DNA of 64,000 nt, taken from positions 502,001 to 566,000 of the forward strand of contig NZ_JAVIZM010000001.1 in the NCBI RefSeq assembly GCF_031453555.1, written 5' to 3'. The first letter of the stretch is position 1. Each line of letters begins with the position of its first letter. Below are positions 25,045-35,046 of the stretch, in pieces. The notes under the pieces were generated by a model that was not told the DNA's origin, searched no databases, and was given only the letters and a program-made list of their open reading frames with translations. Position numbers and translations under genes: made by a program. Origin of the DNA: Bacillus sp. SLBN-46 (GTDB taxonomy: Bacteria; Bacillota; Bacilli; Bacillales; Cytobacillaceae).

Positions 25045-26019
25045 ATGTCAATTTTTAAACAAGCAAAGTTTTTTTGGACCTCAATCGTTTTAGCCGTTAT
25101 TTTTTCAGTCATTGTGCAATTTTTGATAGTGGGTGGAACACTGAATCAATTCTATGTGAATACGCTCTTTTTCATGGGCATTAACATTATATTAGCGGTC
25201 AGCCTTCACTTAATTATTGGAATTACGGGGCAGTTTTCCATTGGACATGCTGGGTTTCTCGCGGTGGGTGCCTATGCGTCTGCCATTATGACAATGAAAT
25301 TGAGCTTGCCGTTTCCAGTCGCATTAATAACCGGTGGACTAGCGGCAGCGGTAGCTGGCCTAATCATTGGGATTCCTACCCTAAGGTTAAGAGGAGATTA
25401 TCTAGCCATTGCTACACTTGGTTTTGGCGAAATCGTTCGAATTGTATTTTTAAATATTGATTATGTAGGCGGCGCCAGCGGGATGACCGTATCTCATTTA
25501 ACCACATGGCCGTGGTTGATTGGCTGTGTTGTATTTACGATTATTGTCATTGCCAACTTCACCAACTCAACACACGGAAGGGCCTGTATCTCCATTAGAG
25601 AAAATGAAATTGCTGCCGATGCAATGGGGATTAATACTACCTATTATAAAGTAGCTGCCTTTGCGCTTGGGGCCTTTTTCGCGGGAATTGCTGGTGCATT
25701 ATTTGCTCACAATTTTTATATTATCCAACCAACCAACTTTGGATTCTTAAAGTCTTTTGATATTTTAATTTTCGTTGTACTTGGTGGTTTGGGCAGTATG
25801 TCTGGGGCTGTCATTGCTACCGTCCTGTTGACTATTATCTCTACCTATCTTCAAAGCTATCCAGAGGTACGGATGGTCATCTATAGCTTAGTCTTAATCG
25901 TAATGATGCTTTACCGTCCACAAGGATTAATGGGCACAAAGGAGATTACTTCATTCTTTAAATCTAGTAAATCCGCTAAAGGAGGAGTACAGCATGGCAG
26001 CAAAAACACAGTTGCTTAA
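25045..26019 (+). CDS. livM: Branched-chain amino acid ABC transporter permease LivM
   Basis: A 324-residue membrane protein with about nine segments: GITGQFSIGHAGFLAVGAYASA, RLRGDYLAIATLGFGEIVR, the ATPase-contact loop SIRENEIAADAMGINTTYYK and VVLGGLGSMSGAVIATVLL are all typical of LivM. The start follows AGGGGGTGG. Its 3' end overlaps the livG start by 26 bases, indicating translational coupling. Confidence 0.95.
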   Translation: MSIFKQAKFFWTSIVLAVIFSVIVQFLIVGGTLNQFYVNTLFFMGINIILAVSLHLIIGITGQFSIGHAGFLAVGAYASAIMTMKLSLPFPVALITGGLAAAVAGLIIGIPTLRLRGDYLAIATLGFGEIVRIVFLNIDYVGGASGMTVSHLTTWPWLIGCVVFTIIVIANFTNSTHGRACISIRENEIAADAMGINTTYYKVAAFALGAFFAGIAGALFAHNFYIIQPTNFGFLKSFDILIFVVLGGLGSMSGAVIATVLLTIISTYLQSYPEVRMVIYSLVLIVMMLYRPQGLMGTKEITSFFKSSKSAKGGVQHGSKNTVA

Positions 26020-26773
26020 GGTTGAAAATGCAGGAATCCGATTTGGCGGGTTGAAGGCAGTGTCTGATGTAAATCTGGAATTAAAGCAGGGTGAACTTGT
26101 CGGTTTAATAGGACCAAACGGTGCCGGAAAAACAACCTTCTTTAACCTGCTAACTGGTGTGTATGTTCCGACTGAAGGAAGCATTTCATTAGAGGGAGAA
26201 AAATTGAACGGTCTAGCTCCTTATCGTATTACGAAAAAGGGAATCAGCCGTACCTTCCAGAATATCCGGTTGTTTAGTGAATTATCCGTACTTGATAATG
26301 TAAAGGTTGCTTATCATTCTCAGTCTAAGCATTCCATTTTTAGCTCCATTCTTCGCCTCCCTTCCCACTTTTCTGGTGAGAAGGAGATGGAAGAAAAGGC
26401 GATTGAATTTTTAAAAATCTTTAAGCTTGACGATGTATTACATGAGAAAGCAAAGAACTTACCATATGGACAGCAGCGCCGTCTTGAAATTGCTAGAGCA
26501 CTGGCTGCGAATCCAAAGTTATTGCTCTTGGATGAACCGGCAGCTGGTATGAACCCGCAGGAAACGGAAGAATTGATGAATTTAATCGCTCTTATTCGCG
26601 AGAAATTTTCATTAACCATTCTATTAATTGAACATGACATGCTCCTAGTGATGGGAGTTTGTGAGCGAATCTATGTCCTTGACCATGGTCAATTGATTGC
26701 TGAGGGCACCCCAGAACAGATCAGAAATAATCCAAAAGTCATCGAAGCGTATCTTGGCGAGGAGGTCTCTTAA
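25994..26773 (+). CDS. livG: Branched-chain amino acid ABC transporter ATPase LivG
   Basis: A 259-residue ATPase: Walker A GPNGAGKTT, Q-loop region SRTFQNIRLF, signature LPYGQQRRLEIARAL, Walker B LLLLDEPAAGMNPQE and switch IEHDM. The AAGMNPQET stretch and length are specific to LivG rather than LivF. It starts inside the end of livM behind AAAGGAGGAG. Confidence 0.95.
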   Translation: MAAKTQLLKVENAGIRFGGLKAVSDVNLELKQGELVGLIGPNGAGKTTFFNLLTGVYVPTEGSISLEGEKLNGLAPYRITKKGISRTFQNIRLFSELSVLDNVKVAYHSQSKHSIFSSILRLPSHFSGEKEMEEKAIEFLKIFKLDDVLHEKAKNLPYGQQRRLEIARALAANPKLLLLDEPAAGMNPQETEELMNLIALIREKFSLTILLIEHDMLLVMGVCERIYVLDHGQLIAEGTPEQIRNNPKVIEAYLGEEVS

Positions 26774-26774
26774 T

Positions 26775-27482
26775 ATGCTAAAAATAAAGGATATGAATGT
26801 CTATTACGGAAATATTCATGCATTGAAGGGAGTTTCCCTCGAGATCAATCAAGGAGAAATTGTCACACTGATTGGGGCAAATGGTGCGGGTAAAAGTACG
26901 CTTTTAAAAACGATTTCTGGGCTCCTGAAGCCAAAAAACGGAGAAATCGTGTTTGAAAATGAACACGTAGCGGGGAAGGTTGCCCAATCCATCGTTAAGA
27001 GAGGAATTTCTCAGGTTCCTGAAGGGCGTCGAGTATTTCAAAATATGTCCGTTGAGGAAAATTTGGAATTAGGTGCCTATTTACGAAAAGACAAAAAAGG
27101 CATTCGTGAGGATTTTGAAAAAGTCTATCAGCTTTTCCCACGATTGGAAGAGCGCCGAAAGCAGCAATCGGGTACACTTTCAGGTGGAGAGCAGCAAATG
27201 CTTGCGATGGGTCGTGCATTAATGGCTAGGCCGCGCCTTTTGCTATTAGATGAGCCATCCATGGGTCTTGCCCCATTGTTGGTAAAAACCATCTTTAATA
27301 TCATTGAGGAAATCAATCAGCAAGGAACGACCGTATTATTAGTTGAGCAAAATGCGAATATGGCATTATCCATTGCTGACCGTGCCTATGTCATCGAGAC
27401 AGGAAAAATAGTGGCTGCAGGTACCGCTGAAGAACTGAGCCTATCAGACCAAATAAGAGCTGCCTACCTTGGTGGACACTAA
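26775..27482 (+). CDS. livF: Branched-chain amino acid ABC transporter ATPase LivF
   Basis: A 235-residue ATPase: Walker A GANGAGKST, the LivF-typical SQVPEGRRVFQNMSVEENLELG, signature LSGGEQQMLAMGRALM, Walker B LLLLDEPSMGLAPLLV and switch VEQNA. The start at 26775 lies one base after the livG stop behind GAGGAGGT; upstream in-frame starts lie inside livG and lack a site. Last gene of the transporter operon. Confidence 0.95.
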   Translation: MLKIKDMNVYYGNIHALKGVSLEINQGEIVTLIGANGAGKSTLLKTISGLLKPKNGEIVFENEHVAGKVAQSIVKRGISQVPEGRRVFQNMSVEENLELGAYLRKDKKGIREDFEKVYQLFPRLEERRKQQSGTLSGGEQQMLAMGRALMARPRLLLLDEPSMGLAPLLVKTIFNIIEEINQQGTTVLLVEQNANMALSIADRAYVIETGKIVAAGTAEELSLSDQIRAAYLGGH

Positions 27483-27509
27483 AAAAAGGGGATATAATCC
27501 CCTTTTTTT
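27483..27509. terminator. Bidirectional terminator between livF and the radical SAM gene
   Basis: A symmetrical hairpin, A-run plus GGGGAT / ATCCCC plus T-run, with a 3-base loop. It ends both the liv operon and the convergent gene. Confidence 0.92.
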
Positions 27510-27513
27510 CATT

Positions 27514-29322
27514 CTATAGCTTTAATTTCTGCCGCTCCGTTTCAAGCTTAAATTGAGACCTTTGTTTCGGACTAACCTTATTGCGTATGATATTGCAGTA
27601 ATCTTGATAAAGTTGCTCTAATCCCACTAAAGCAAGTGAAAAGAAATTGGCATAATTCTTTTGAACCTCCCACTTTAGCTCATTCTTTCCGCAAATACTG
27701 TATTTATTTAACTCTTCAATCTCCTTTTGAATTTTAACCAATTCTGCTGCCTGATCTCCCTTAGGAAGGGCCAACACATGGTCGATTTTTTCTATATAGG
27801 CCATTGATTTCTCAATTTTCCCTTTGATTTCTTGATATCCCTCTTGATCAATTAGATTATATTGTAGCTTGAACTCATTTAATTTATTAGCAGATTCATA
27901 GGTGGCATTCACGATATCATCCCTGGTCATATCTTTTGTTTCATAGCTAAGCATATGCTTCCAGGAAGGCTGAGTAATCGCTGTGCGGTGATCTTCAAGG
28001 GTGTGGCAGAATTTTTTATAGCCATGAAGCTCTGGATGTTCAAAAGCAGGGCTTGCAGGATCTAGGAATGGAGCAAGCGGCGCCACAAAGTAATAGACTC
28101 TTGGGTCCTGATGGCAGGCCAGATGAATCGTTTCACAGAAATCGATGTTTTCGATGGTACTTTGGTAGGTCTGTCCAGGGATCCCCACCATGAAGAACAA
28201 ATCGATTTTTTTACAGCCATTCTTTAGAGCAAAGTTAAGGGTGTCTATGACCTTTTGATTGGTACAGCTGAACTTCCCATTGTAACGTCTAATTTTCTCA
28301 TCATGTGTCTCAAGGGTGATTTCAATACTATAATTAGGCACACTTTCATTCATTTGCTTGAAAAATTCTTCGTCGGCATACTGGAACAGTTCAAAGACGA
28401 TTTCATTTTTTAGGTTGATTTTTTTAAGGTGGCTAAAGAACTCATTTACATATTCACGACCACCCTGCCGAAGGTCATGAAGAATGAAAATGGGTGCCCG
28501 GCTAAACCGCGAAATAAATTGAATGTCCTCCACCAGCTTTTTCGGTGATCGTAGGGCTAGTGAATTGCGGTTACAGTTTTGATCATAAGCCTCTCTTGAT
28601 CCTCCGCAAATCAAACAGTTTTGTGTACATCCTCTTGCCGTTAACAGCGCTGTGTTAGGATACTGAAGCCAGCCGTTATAAGGAAGCGGATCAAGGAAAT
28701 TTCGGTATTTGAAAACGGAACGAATGGTGTAGCGATAGCCAGGAACGTCTATATCATCTAAATCCTTTGGTACATACGTAATTGGATTGTAGCCGTACTC
28801 GCTGCCTTTTTTCCAGGTTAAATTGGGTATGTCAGCATAGTGAGTGTTCCCTGCCTCAATTTTGTTCATCAGGAGAAGCATCAGCTTTTCGGTAGAGTCG
28901 CCACGCATAACAAAGTCGATAAATGGATAGTCAATTAACTCTTTATGATAATAGGTGGCTGATAACCCTCCAAAAATGATGGGTGTTTGGGGATGAAGGG
29001 TTTTTACTATTTTGGCAAGTTCAATACTGCCATGTGCATGCGGGAGCCAATGAAGGTCAATTCCGAATGCTTTTGTTTGGATTTTGCTTAATTTTGCTTC
29101 GACATCAAATGATGAATTCATCAGCATCCGATTGGCAATATTGATGATCTTTACTCGCAGGCCATATCTCTCAAGGTAATCCGCAATACTTGTCAGTCCA
29201 ATGGGATACATTTCAAAGACTGGTGATGACGGAACAACATCACTTATTGGGCCTGCAAGCAAAGCATTTTTCCTAAAGTCGTACACACTGGGTGCGTGCA
29301 GGAGAACTAAATCATATTTCAT
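27514..29322 (-). CDS. B12-binding domain / radical SAM protein of unknown substrate
   Basis: A 602-residue cytoplasmic protein. Residues about 1-150 have the Rossmann-like cobalamin-binding layout (VLLHAPSVYDFRKNALLAGP, PIGLTSIADYLERYGL, PIIFGGLSATYYHKELI, FVMRGDSTE). The radical SAM core opens with the iron-sulfur motif Cys-x3-Cys-x2-Cys in ARGCTQNCLICGG (near residue 235), followed by FELFQYADEEFF, the SIEITLETHDEKIRRYNGK block and VGIPGQTYQSTIENI. A helical C-terminus follows. The start at 29322 is behind AGAGGTGA; the upstream extension lacks a site. Such proteins methylate unactivated carbons or rearrange skeletons; nothing nearby identifies the substrate. It is an isolated gene. Confidence 0.88.
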   Translation of the reverse strand: MKYDLVLLHAPSVYDFRKNALLAGPISDVVPSSPVFEMYPIGLTSIADYLERYGLRVKIINIANRMLMNSSFDVEAKLSKIQTKAFGIDLHWLPHAHGSIELAKIVKTLHPQTPIIFGGLSATYYHKELIDYPFIDFVMRGDSTEKLMLLLMNKIEAGNTHYADIPNLTWKKGSEYGYNPITYVPKDLDDIDVPGYRYTIRSVFKYRNFLDPLPYNGWLQYPNTALLTARGCTQNCLICGGSREAYDQNCNRNSLALRSPKKLVEDIQFISRFSRAPIFILHDLRQGGREYVNEFFSHLKKINLKNEIVFELFQYADEEFFKQMNESVPNYSIEITLETHDEKIRRYNGKFSCTNQKVIDTLNFALKNGCKKIDLFFMVGIPGQTYQSTIENIDFCETIHLACHQDPRVYYFVAPLAPFLDPASPAFEHPELHGYKKFCHTLEDHRTAITQPSWKHMLSYETKDMTRDDIVNATYESANKLNEFKLQYNLIDQEGYQEIKGKIEKSMAYIEKIDHVLALPKGDQAAELVKIQKEIEELNKYSICGKNELKWEVQKNYANFFSLALVGLEQLYQDYCNIIRNKVSPKQRSQFKLETERQKLKL

Positions 29323-29790
29323 AATTTCACCTCTTAAATTAGATTGTTGATTTGTGAAGATTTTCACAATGGAGTATAAGGTATGTGTTCATAATTTTAG
29401 TTTACTATAATCATGGGTTGATAGAGTGACAAACGGGTGACAATATTTGGGTGATTTTGTGGATAAAACCAGCTGAATTTAGGACCCTAACCATAGACTT
29501 GTACTCATTAATACAAAGGTAGTAGAGAAGAATAATCCTTTTAGCAAATACAAAAAGAAGGCGAATTGTGCCATAATCATTTTACAAGCCGGAAATGGTT
29601 TGGCCCAGTATCGGTCAGTGTGTTTCATTGGACCGGTCTGGGTTTTTCGGTGTCCTATTGGGAAATGTTCGATTGATGTATATTATCATGGGTCCTCTTT
29701 TATTGTGTTTATAGAATATATCCATTAAACTAACAGTAATTAACAGAAAATTTAGATATCAAATTGTGAGCGGATGAAGGAGAGATATGA
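29323..29790. other. Intergenic stretch with one GC-rich hairpin
   Basis: No convincing gene in 468 bases between divergent genes. At 29603-29632 the arms CCCAG..CGGTC and GACCG..CTGGG form a two-part stem followed by TTTTT, like a terminator or attenuator reading toward the kinase gene. The remainder is AT-rich and should contain the two divergent promoters, not resolvable by eye. Confidence 0.5.
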
Positions 29791-31656
29791 ATGAATAGTT
29801 CGTCCAATTCGCAAAAAAAGGAACGGTTATCAAGCAACTTTTTACTGTGTGTCTCCCTTATTGGCATTTGGATCTTTATCCAATTTGGACTAGTAAAAAT
29901 AACGGCACCCAATGAAATAATGATTCTTGCTTTATTAGTTGTTTTTCTACTGATTGTCGAGCTATTTCCATTGCCAGTTTGGAAAGGCACCGTTACGATT
30001 TCCTTTCCACTCGTGTATGCCATTTATGTAATGGATGGCCTTTCATATACAATCCTATCCTATGGATGTATCGTGGCTATGATTAATCTCTACAAAAGAA
30101 GGCCGCTCAGGATTGTGGTTTTTAATCCTGCCCTGCTACTTATCAGTTTTTATATTGCACACGTTATCAGTCAATGGTTCTTATCCTTTTTAACAATTGA
30201 GCTTCAGTCAAGATTCCTGCAAGGAGTTCTTCACTTTAGCTTGCTCATCCTCCCTTTTTATCTTGTTAATAATTTAATTGTTGATGTGCTGCTTACGATT
30301 AGACCACAAACCTATAACTTCCGTATATGGAAGCGAAAAACACTGCAGGAATTAAATAGTTTCCTACTTTCATATGGATACCTGGTCCTTTTTTATTTTC
30401 TTGGAAATCAAAACAGAGGAGAAATTGATGTCTTTTCGTTCTTTTTCTTTTTTGCTCCATTAGTGTGTTTTGCGCTTTTAAGTTCCATTATTGCCAATTT
30501 AAAAAAGGAGAAATCAAAATTAAAGGCACTATTTAGTATCTCTTCTGAACTTAATAAAAAAATTGCAGCACCTGATTGGTTATCTTTTTTAGCCAATAAT
30601 CTTCAGGAATTTATAGATGTGGATGCCTGGATTTTATGGAAAAGAGAAAAAAAGGGTTGGAATCTAAGGTTTGCCTCAGGATTAGTTATGGATGAAATTA
30701 TTTTATCAGATGAAACGGCTCAGGCGTTTGATAAAACCAGGCAGTTGGTCGTTTATCATCATACGAAAAAGGATGCGGGGCCCGCGGGCAAAATATTTTC
30801 AGAAGAAGTGGGGTCGTTATTATATGCCCCATTAGTGCTTGAAAATGAGCTGGTTGGTATGTTTGTCTTTGGAAGGGTTCGGTCAAAAAGCTTTACGGAA
30901 GAAGATATGCAGTCAGCTGCTACCCTTGCCAATCAGTTAGCCGTCTTAATTAAGACGAAATGGCTGTTTGCTGAACAGGAAAAAAGGCTGATTTTAGAAG
31001 AAAGAAATCGAATTGCGCGTGATATTCATGATGGGGTGGCTCAATCATTAGCAGGAGCCATCATGAATTTGGAGACAGCCACTCGGAAATTCAACAAAAT
31101 GCCAGATGATTCGTTCCGACTAATGGTAGAAAGCACGGAAAAGCTGAGGAGAAGCTTAAAGGAAGTCAGGGAATCGATCTATGCTCTTCGCCCTTACCCA
31201 ACGGAACGCGTGGGGCTGCTGTCGGCGATTGCCTCAAAAATTAGTGCGATTCAACGAGATACAAACATGGACATATCGTTTGATACCCGCGGCACTGAGT
31301 TTCAGTTAAGCCCTATGGTGGAAAAGATTATATTCGATATCTGTAATGAGAGTATGCAGAATGCCCTTAAGCATGCAGAGGCAACGAAGATTGACATCTT
31401 ATTAAGCTATCAAAAGGAGCATGTTCTCTTAAAAATTAAGGATAATGGGAAGGGATTTTCATTATTCCAGGCGATGATTAAAGCAAGGCAGCACCCCCAT
31501 TTTGGAATTCTGCATATGAATGAGGCGGCCGAGAAAATCCAAGCCTCGCTTCAAGTAGACAGTAGAGAAGGAGCAGGAACGGAGATTATGTTAACCGTAC
31601 CGAGAATGGGAATTGAAGGGAGTGACTTACGTGATCAAGCTTATGCTAGTCGATGA
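29791..31656 (+). CDS. Membrane sensor histidine kinase (7-8 helices, GAF, HisKA_3)
   Basis: A 621-residue sensor. The first 230 residues hold seven or eight hydrophobic segments without a large outside loop, so sensing is probably in the membrane. Residues about 245-395 look like a GAF domain ([10 protein letters not shown] ... [21 protein letters not shown]). The dimerisation/phosphoacceptor helix is [18 protein letters not shown] with phospho-His at 413, as in NarX/LiaS/DegS-type kinases. The ATPase shows [14 protein letters not shown] (N box) and IKDNGKGF (G1 box). The start has AAGGAGA upstream. It overlaps the response regulator start by 26 bases. The signal is unknown; layout resembles YhcY, but with an extra membrane part. 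Confidence 0.92.
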   Translation: MNSSSNSQKKERLSSNFLLCVSLIGIWIFIQFGLVKITAPNEIMILALLVVFLLIVELFPLPVWKGTVTISFPLVYAIYVMDGLSYTILSYGCIVAMINLYKRRPLRIVVFNPALLLISFYIAHVISQWFLSFLTIELQSRFLQGVLHFSLLILPFYLVNNLIVDVLLTIRPQTYNFRIWKRKTLQELNSFLLSYGYLVLFYFLGNQNRGEIDVFSFFFFFAPLVCFALLSSIIANLKKEKSKLKALFSISSELNKKIAAPDWLSFLANNLQEFIDVDAWILWKREKKGWNLRFASGLVMDEIILSDETAQAFDKTRQLVVYHHTKKDAGPAGKIFSEEVGSLLYAPLVLENELVGMFVFGRVRSKSFTEEDMQSAATLANQLAVLIKTKWLFAEQEKRLILEERNRIARDIHDGVAQSLAGAIMNLETATRKFNKMPDDSFRLMVESTEKLRRSLKEVRESIYALRPYPTERVGLLSAIASKISAIQRDTNMDISFDTRGTEFQLSPMVEKIIFDICNESMQNALKHAEATKIDILLSYQKEHVLLKIKDNGKGFSLFQAMIKARQHPHFGILHMNEAAEKIQASLQVDSREGAGTEIMLTVPRMGIEGSDLRDQAYASR

Positions 31657-32278
31657 TCATGCGGTATTGCGAGATGGTCTCAAAAACATAGTAGGGATGG
31701 AAGCCGATATTGAAGTAGTGGCAGAAGCGGTAAATGGGAATGATGCGATTGCGAAGGTGGATGAGATTTTACCGGATGTCATTCTAATGGATATTAATAT
31801 TCCTGAAAAAAATGGCATAGAAGCAACAAGTGTGATAAAAGAGCGTTATCCGGCTGTTAAAATTCTCATTTTGACCATGCATGATCATGATGAGTTCTTT
31901 ATGTCAGCCATCCGCGAAGGAGCGGATGGATATCTTCTGAAGGATGCTCCTTCACAGCATGTCATTGATGCGATCCGTGCGGTTGCAAATGGTCAGTCGG
32001 TTATTCACCCTGCTATGACAAAGAAGTTTCTAGGTTTCCACCAGCCGAAGGCAGAGCCTGTCGAAGAAAAGAGTGAATCCGTGCTGACCGCAAGGGAAAA
32101 AGAAGTGCTTTTGTGTCTGGTTAAAGGAATGAATAACAAGGAGATCGCGCAAAGTCTATATATCAGTGATAAAACCGTAAAAATTCATGTCAGCAACATC
32201 TTCAAAAAACTTGGCGTAAAAAGCCGTTCCCAGGTCGTCATCTACGCTGTCCAAAACCAGCTCGTCCCATTATCATAA
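31631..32278 (+). CDS. NarL/LuxR-family response regulator
   Basis: A 215-residue regulator. The receiver domain has the acidic pocket [13 protein letters not shown], the phosphorylated Asp in [11 protein letters not shown] and the conserved Lys in GYLLKDA. The C-terminal LuxR helix-turn-helix is [48 protein letters not shown] read in parts. The GTG at 31631 lies 8 bases after AGGGAG and gives a normal N-terminus ([10 protein letters not shown]). It is coupled to the kinase gene by overlap, so the two form a two-component system. Target genes are not evident here. Confidence 0.93.
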   Translation: MIKLMLVDDHAVLRDGLKNIVGMEADIEVVAEAVNGNDAIAKVDEILPDVILMDINIPEKNGIEATSVIKERYPAVKILILTMHDHDEFFMSAIREGADGYLLKDAPSQHVIDAIRAVANGQSVIHPAMTKKFLGFHQPKAEPVEEKSESVLTAREKEVLLCLVKGMNNKEIAQSLYISDKTVKIHVSNIFKKLGVKSRSQVVIYAVQNQLVPLS

Positions 32279-32290
32279 AAGGAAAATGTA

Positions 32291-32340
32291 AAAGGTGTCA
32301 GGCACCATGTGAAAAATTCACATGGTGCCTGACACCTTTT
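32291..32340. terminator. Perfect 23-bp-stem palindrome acting as terminator
   Basis: The arm AAAGGTGTCAGGCACCATGT plus GAA, a 3-base loop and its exact complement end in CTTTT. It lies 12 bases after the response regulator stop. The same core recurs at 38695-38730 and 1178-1190, marking a dispersed repeat family reused as terminator. The following 150 bases before the subtilase gene also contain AAGTAC...GTACTT dyads of unknown meaning. Confidence 0.88.
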
Positions 32341-32490
32341 CTGTTCTAGAAGGACTACGTACTATAACTTAAGTACGAAAACAAAATAGTACTTATTCTT
32401 ACTTTAAATACTCCCTTTGCTGAATAGTGTTATCGTCCCCTTTTTTAGACAATAGACCTAACAACTATTAGTAGAAAAGGGGAATGGAAT

Positions 32491-34956
32491 GTGAAAATGA
32501 AAAGGTGGTTATCAGTCCTGCTTACTCTCGTCATACTAGTATCACTTGTAATTCCTGGTCTATCAAAAGCGAACGCTGAAGGGGCCTCTGCTTTCATCGA
32601 TAGTAAATTGCTCAAGGCACTCGATACGGCCGTAGACCCATTACAGGTGATTGTGACTTTTGACGGGCAGGGGGCGCCTTCAAAGGATCAGCTTAATCTG
32701 TTAAATAGTCTAGGAATTTCTAAAGGACTTTCCATGAAAGCTTTACCAATGGCGGGGGTACTTGCAACGAAAGATCAAATCAATAAACTAGCCGCTTCGC
32801 CTGGAGTAAAGTCGATTTATTTAAATCGTAAGCTCACTTATTTCAATGCAGATGCGACCAGTTTAACAGGGGTAGATAAAGTCCGAACAGATACAGCGAT
32901 GCAAAAGGCTAATGGAGGATTGCCGATAACAGGAAAAGGGATTGGTGTGGTAATCAACGACAGCGGTGTGGACGGAACGCATAAAGATCTGCAATTTGGC
33001 AGTCACCTAGTCCAAAACGTAATGGCTAGTACAAATTTAAACAGCTTGGAGCCTAGTTTACTACCAATCACTTATGTAGAAAATGTTCCAAACACGGACT
33101 CTAATTCCGGACACGGTACGCATGTTGCCGGTATTGTTGGCGGGACAGGAGAAAGCTCAAATGGAAAATATGAAGGGGTTGCTCCAGGTGCTAGTTTAAT
33201 AGGATACGGTTCAGGTGCAGCCCTCTTTGTTCTTGATGGCATTGGCGGGTTCGATTATGCTATCACCCACCAATCTGAATATAATATTCGAGTGATTACA
33301 AATTCCTGGGGTTCATCAGGCGACTTTGATCCAAACGATCCGATTAATATAGCCAGTAAGGCAGCCCATGACCGTAGCATTACCGTCTTATTTGCAGCTG
33401 GGAACGAGGGTCCGGGAGAAAACACCCACAACCCTTACGCAAAAGCTCCATGGGTCATCTCTGTGGCTGCCGGAGAAAAAGATGGATCACTGGCAGATTT
33501 TTCTTCAAGAGGGACAAAGGGAGTTGGTGGTACCTTTGAAATGGATGGTAAGACGTGGACATGGAAGGATGAACCGAGTGTGACCGCACCAGGAGTCGAT
33601 ATTATTTCAACTCGAGTTCTCGCCCCCGTTTCAACGTTAGGTGCAACAACAGATGCGGAGCTAATAGAACCAGCCTACCTGCCATATTATACAGCCATGA
33701 GTGGTACCTCCATGGCAACACCGCATGTGGCAGGGATTACTGCGCTCATGTTAGAGGCAAAGCCCACGTTGTCACCAGATGAAATCAAGAAAATTTTACA
33801 GGATACAGCTACAAATATGCCTGGTTATGAAACATGGGAAGTTGGAACCGGCTATGTGAATGCCTATGCCGCACTTGATGCTGTCCTGTTTGAAAACCAA
33901 TATGGCTCAACCGTAAATGCCTATCAAACATTCAATAGCAATGTCAAATCAACAGTCACGAGATCTCCATTTGAGGTGGAATATAATCCATTATTATTAT
34001 CATCAAACACCTACTCATTTTCAGTCGCAGAAGGAGTTTCCCAACTCTCTGCTCGAATTGATGCAACAGGACTGCTGGGGCAAACAGGAAACCCAGTGAA
34101 CCTCATTTTAGTCGCTCCAGACAGGACAGAGTATAGCTCGGGAATCAGCTTATTGTTCGCCCTTTATCCTGATAGGACGGCTTCCGTCAATTCACCCATG
34201 GCTGGAGAGTGGAAGGTTAGAATTGACGGGCTGCATGGCGACGAATCCAACCCTGTTGGTGTTGGATTGCCCGAAACAATTCAAGGAATGGTTTCTATCG
34301 CGAAGGTGAGCGGCTATACCGGCCTGAAGGATATTTCTGGCGACCCTGCAGCCGCTGCCATTCAAATGGCTGTTAGCGAAAGGCTAGTTGACGGATATGC
34401 GGATGGGTCATTTAAACCAAAGCAAAATCTTTTACGAAAGGAACTAGCGCATTATTTAGTCATGGGGACTGGAGTAAGGCAAAGTCAGACTCCAGCTTTA
34501 AAGGATGTGTCAGCAGGGGACGGACCATTCGCGAAAGCTGTTGTGGCAAAGGGTGCGGCTATACGTGATGCTGTTCAAACGCAGGGCGGCATTATGCTTC
34601 TTGATGCAAACGGCAATTTTAATCCTAATGGTGAGGTCAACCGCGCAGAACTAGCATACTCCCTTGTTCAAGCGCTTGGTTTAGAAAAACAAGCTAAGGA
34701 AAAAACAGGAGATGTGACGGTACTTTACAAGGGTGAGCGGATTCCAATTAAGGATAGCTCCTCCATTCCTGCATCGCTTAGAGGCTATGTTCAGTTGGCA
34801 CTTGACCTGAACATCCTTAATGCCACCTTCCAGGTGAAACAAGGAACATATGATTTAGTCCCAACCGTCGAAGCCAGCTTTGAGCCAAGCAAAAAGGTAA
34901 CAAGAGGCGATTATGCGGTCGCCGTAACGCGATACTACCAGGCCTGGTTTCAATAA
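32491..34956 (+). CDS. Secreted subtilisin-like protease with three SLH domains
   Basis: An 821-residue S8 protease, starting at GTG behind AAAGGGG. Signal peptide to about residue 30 (SKANAEG), then an inhibitor-I9 propeptide (QVIVTFDGQ ... GVKSIYLNRKL, about 45-115). The catalytic triad is Asp157 (NDSGVDGTH), His208 (GHGTHVAG) and Ser407 (SGTSMATPH); the oxyanion Asn is in AAGNEGPG. After a beta-rich spacer, residues about 610-820 hold three S-layer-homology modules (SERLVDGYADGSFKPKQNL; NGNFNPNGEVNRAELAYSLV; SKKVTRGDYAVAVTRYY), which normally bind pyruvylated wall polymer. The third is divergent. Expected role: surface-attached extracellular proteolysis. Confidence 0.93.
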   Translation: MKMKRWLSVLLTLVILVSLVIPGLSKANAEGASAFIDSKLLKALDTAVDPLQVIVTFDGQGAPSKDQLNLLNSLGISKGLSMKALPMAGVLATKDQINKLAASPGVKSIYLNRKLTYFNADATSLTGVDKVRTDTAMQKANGGLPITGKGIGVVINDSGVDGTHKDLQFGSHLVQNVMASTNLNSLEPSLLPITYVENVPNTDSNSGHGTHVAGIVGGTGESSNGKYEGVAPGASLIGYGSGAALFVLDGIGGFDYAITHQSEYNIRVITNSWGSSGDFDPNDPINIASKAAHDRSITVLFAAGNEGPGENTHNPYAKAPWVISVAAGEKDGSLADFSSRGTKGVGGTFEMDGKTWTWKDEPSVTAPGVDIISTRVLAPVSTLGATTDAELIEPAYLPYYTAMSGTSMATPHVAGITALMLEAKPTLSPDEIKKILQDTATNMPGYETWEVGTGYVNAYAALDAVLFENQYGSTVNAYQTFNSNVKSTVTRSPFEVEYNPLLLSSNTYSFSVAEGVSQLSARIDATGLLGQTGNPVNLILVAPDRTEYSSGISLLFALYPDRTASVNSPMAGEWKVRIDGLHGDESNPVGVGLPETIQGMVSIAKVSGYTGLKDISGDPAAAAIQMAVSERLVDGYADGSFKPKQNLLRKELAHYLVMGTGVRQSQTPALKDVSAGDGPFAKAVVAKGAAIRDAVQTQGGIMLLDANGNFNPNGEVNRAELAYSLVQALGLEKQAKEKTGDVTVLYKGERIPIKDSSSIPASLRGYVQLALDLNILNATFQVKQGTYDLVPTVEASFEPSKKVTRGDYAVAVTRYYQAWFQ

Positions 34957-34960
34957 TCTG

Positions 34961-34993
34961 AAGGAGAGCTGTCACAAGCAGCTCTCCTTTTTC
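34961..34993 (+). terminator. Rho-independent terminator of the subtilase gene
   Basis: Perfect 11-bp stem AAGGAGAGCTG / CAGCTCTCCTT with a 7-base loop, then TTT. Confidence 0.87.
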
Positions 34994-35046
34994 ATGGAAG
35001 AATTGATATACTATGAATAGTATAAATAAATAGAGGATGATGAATC

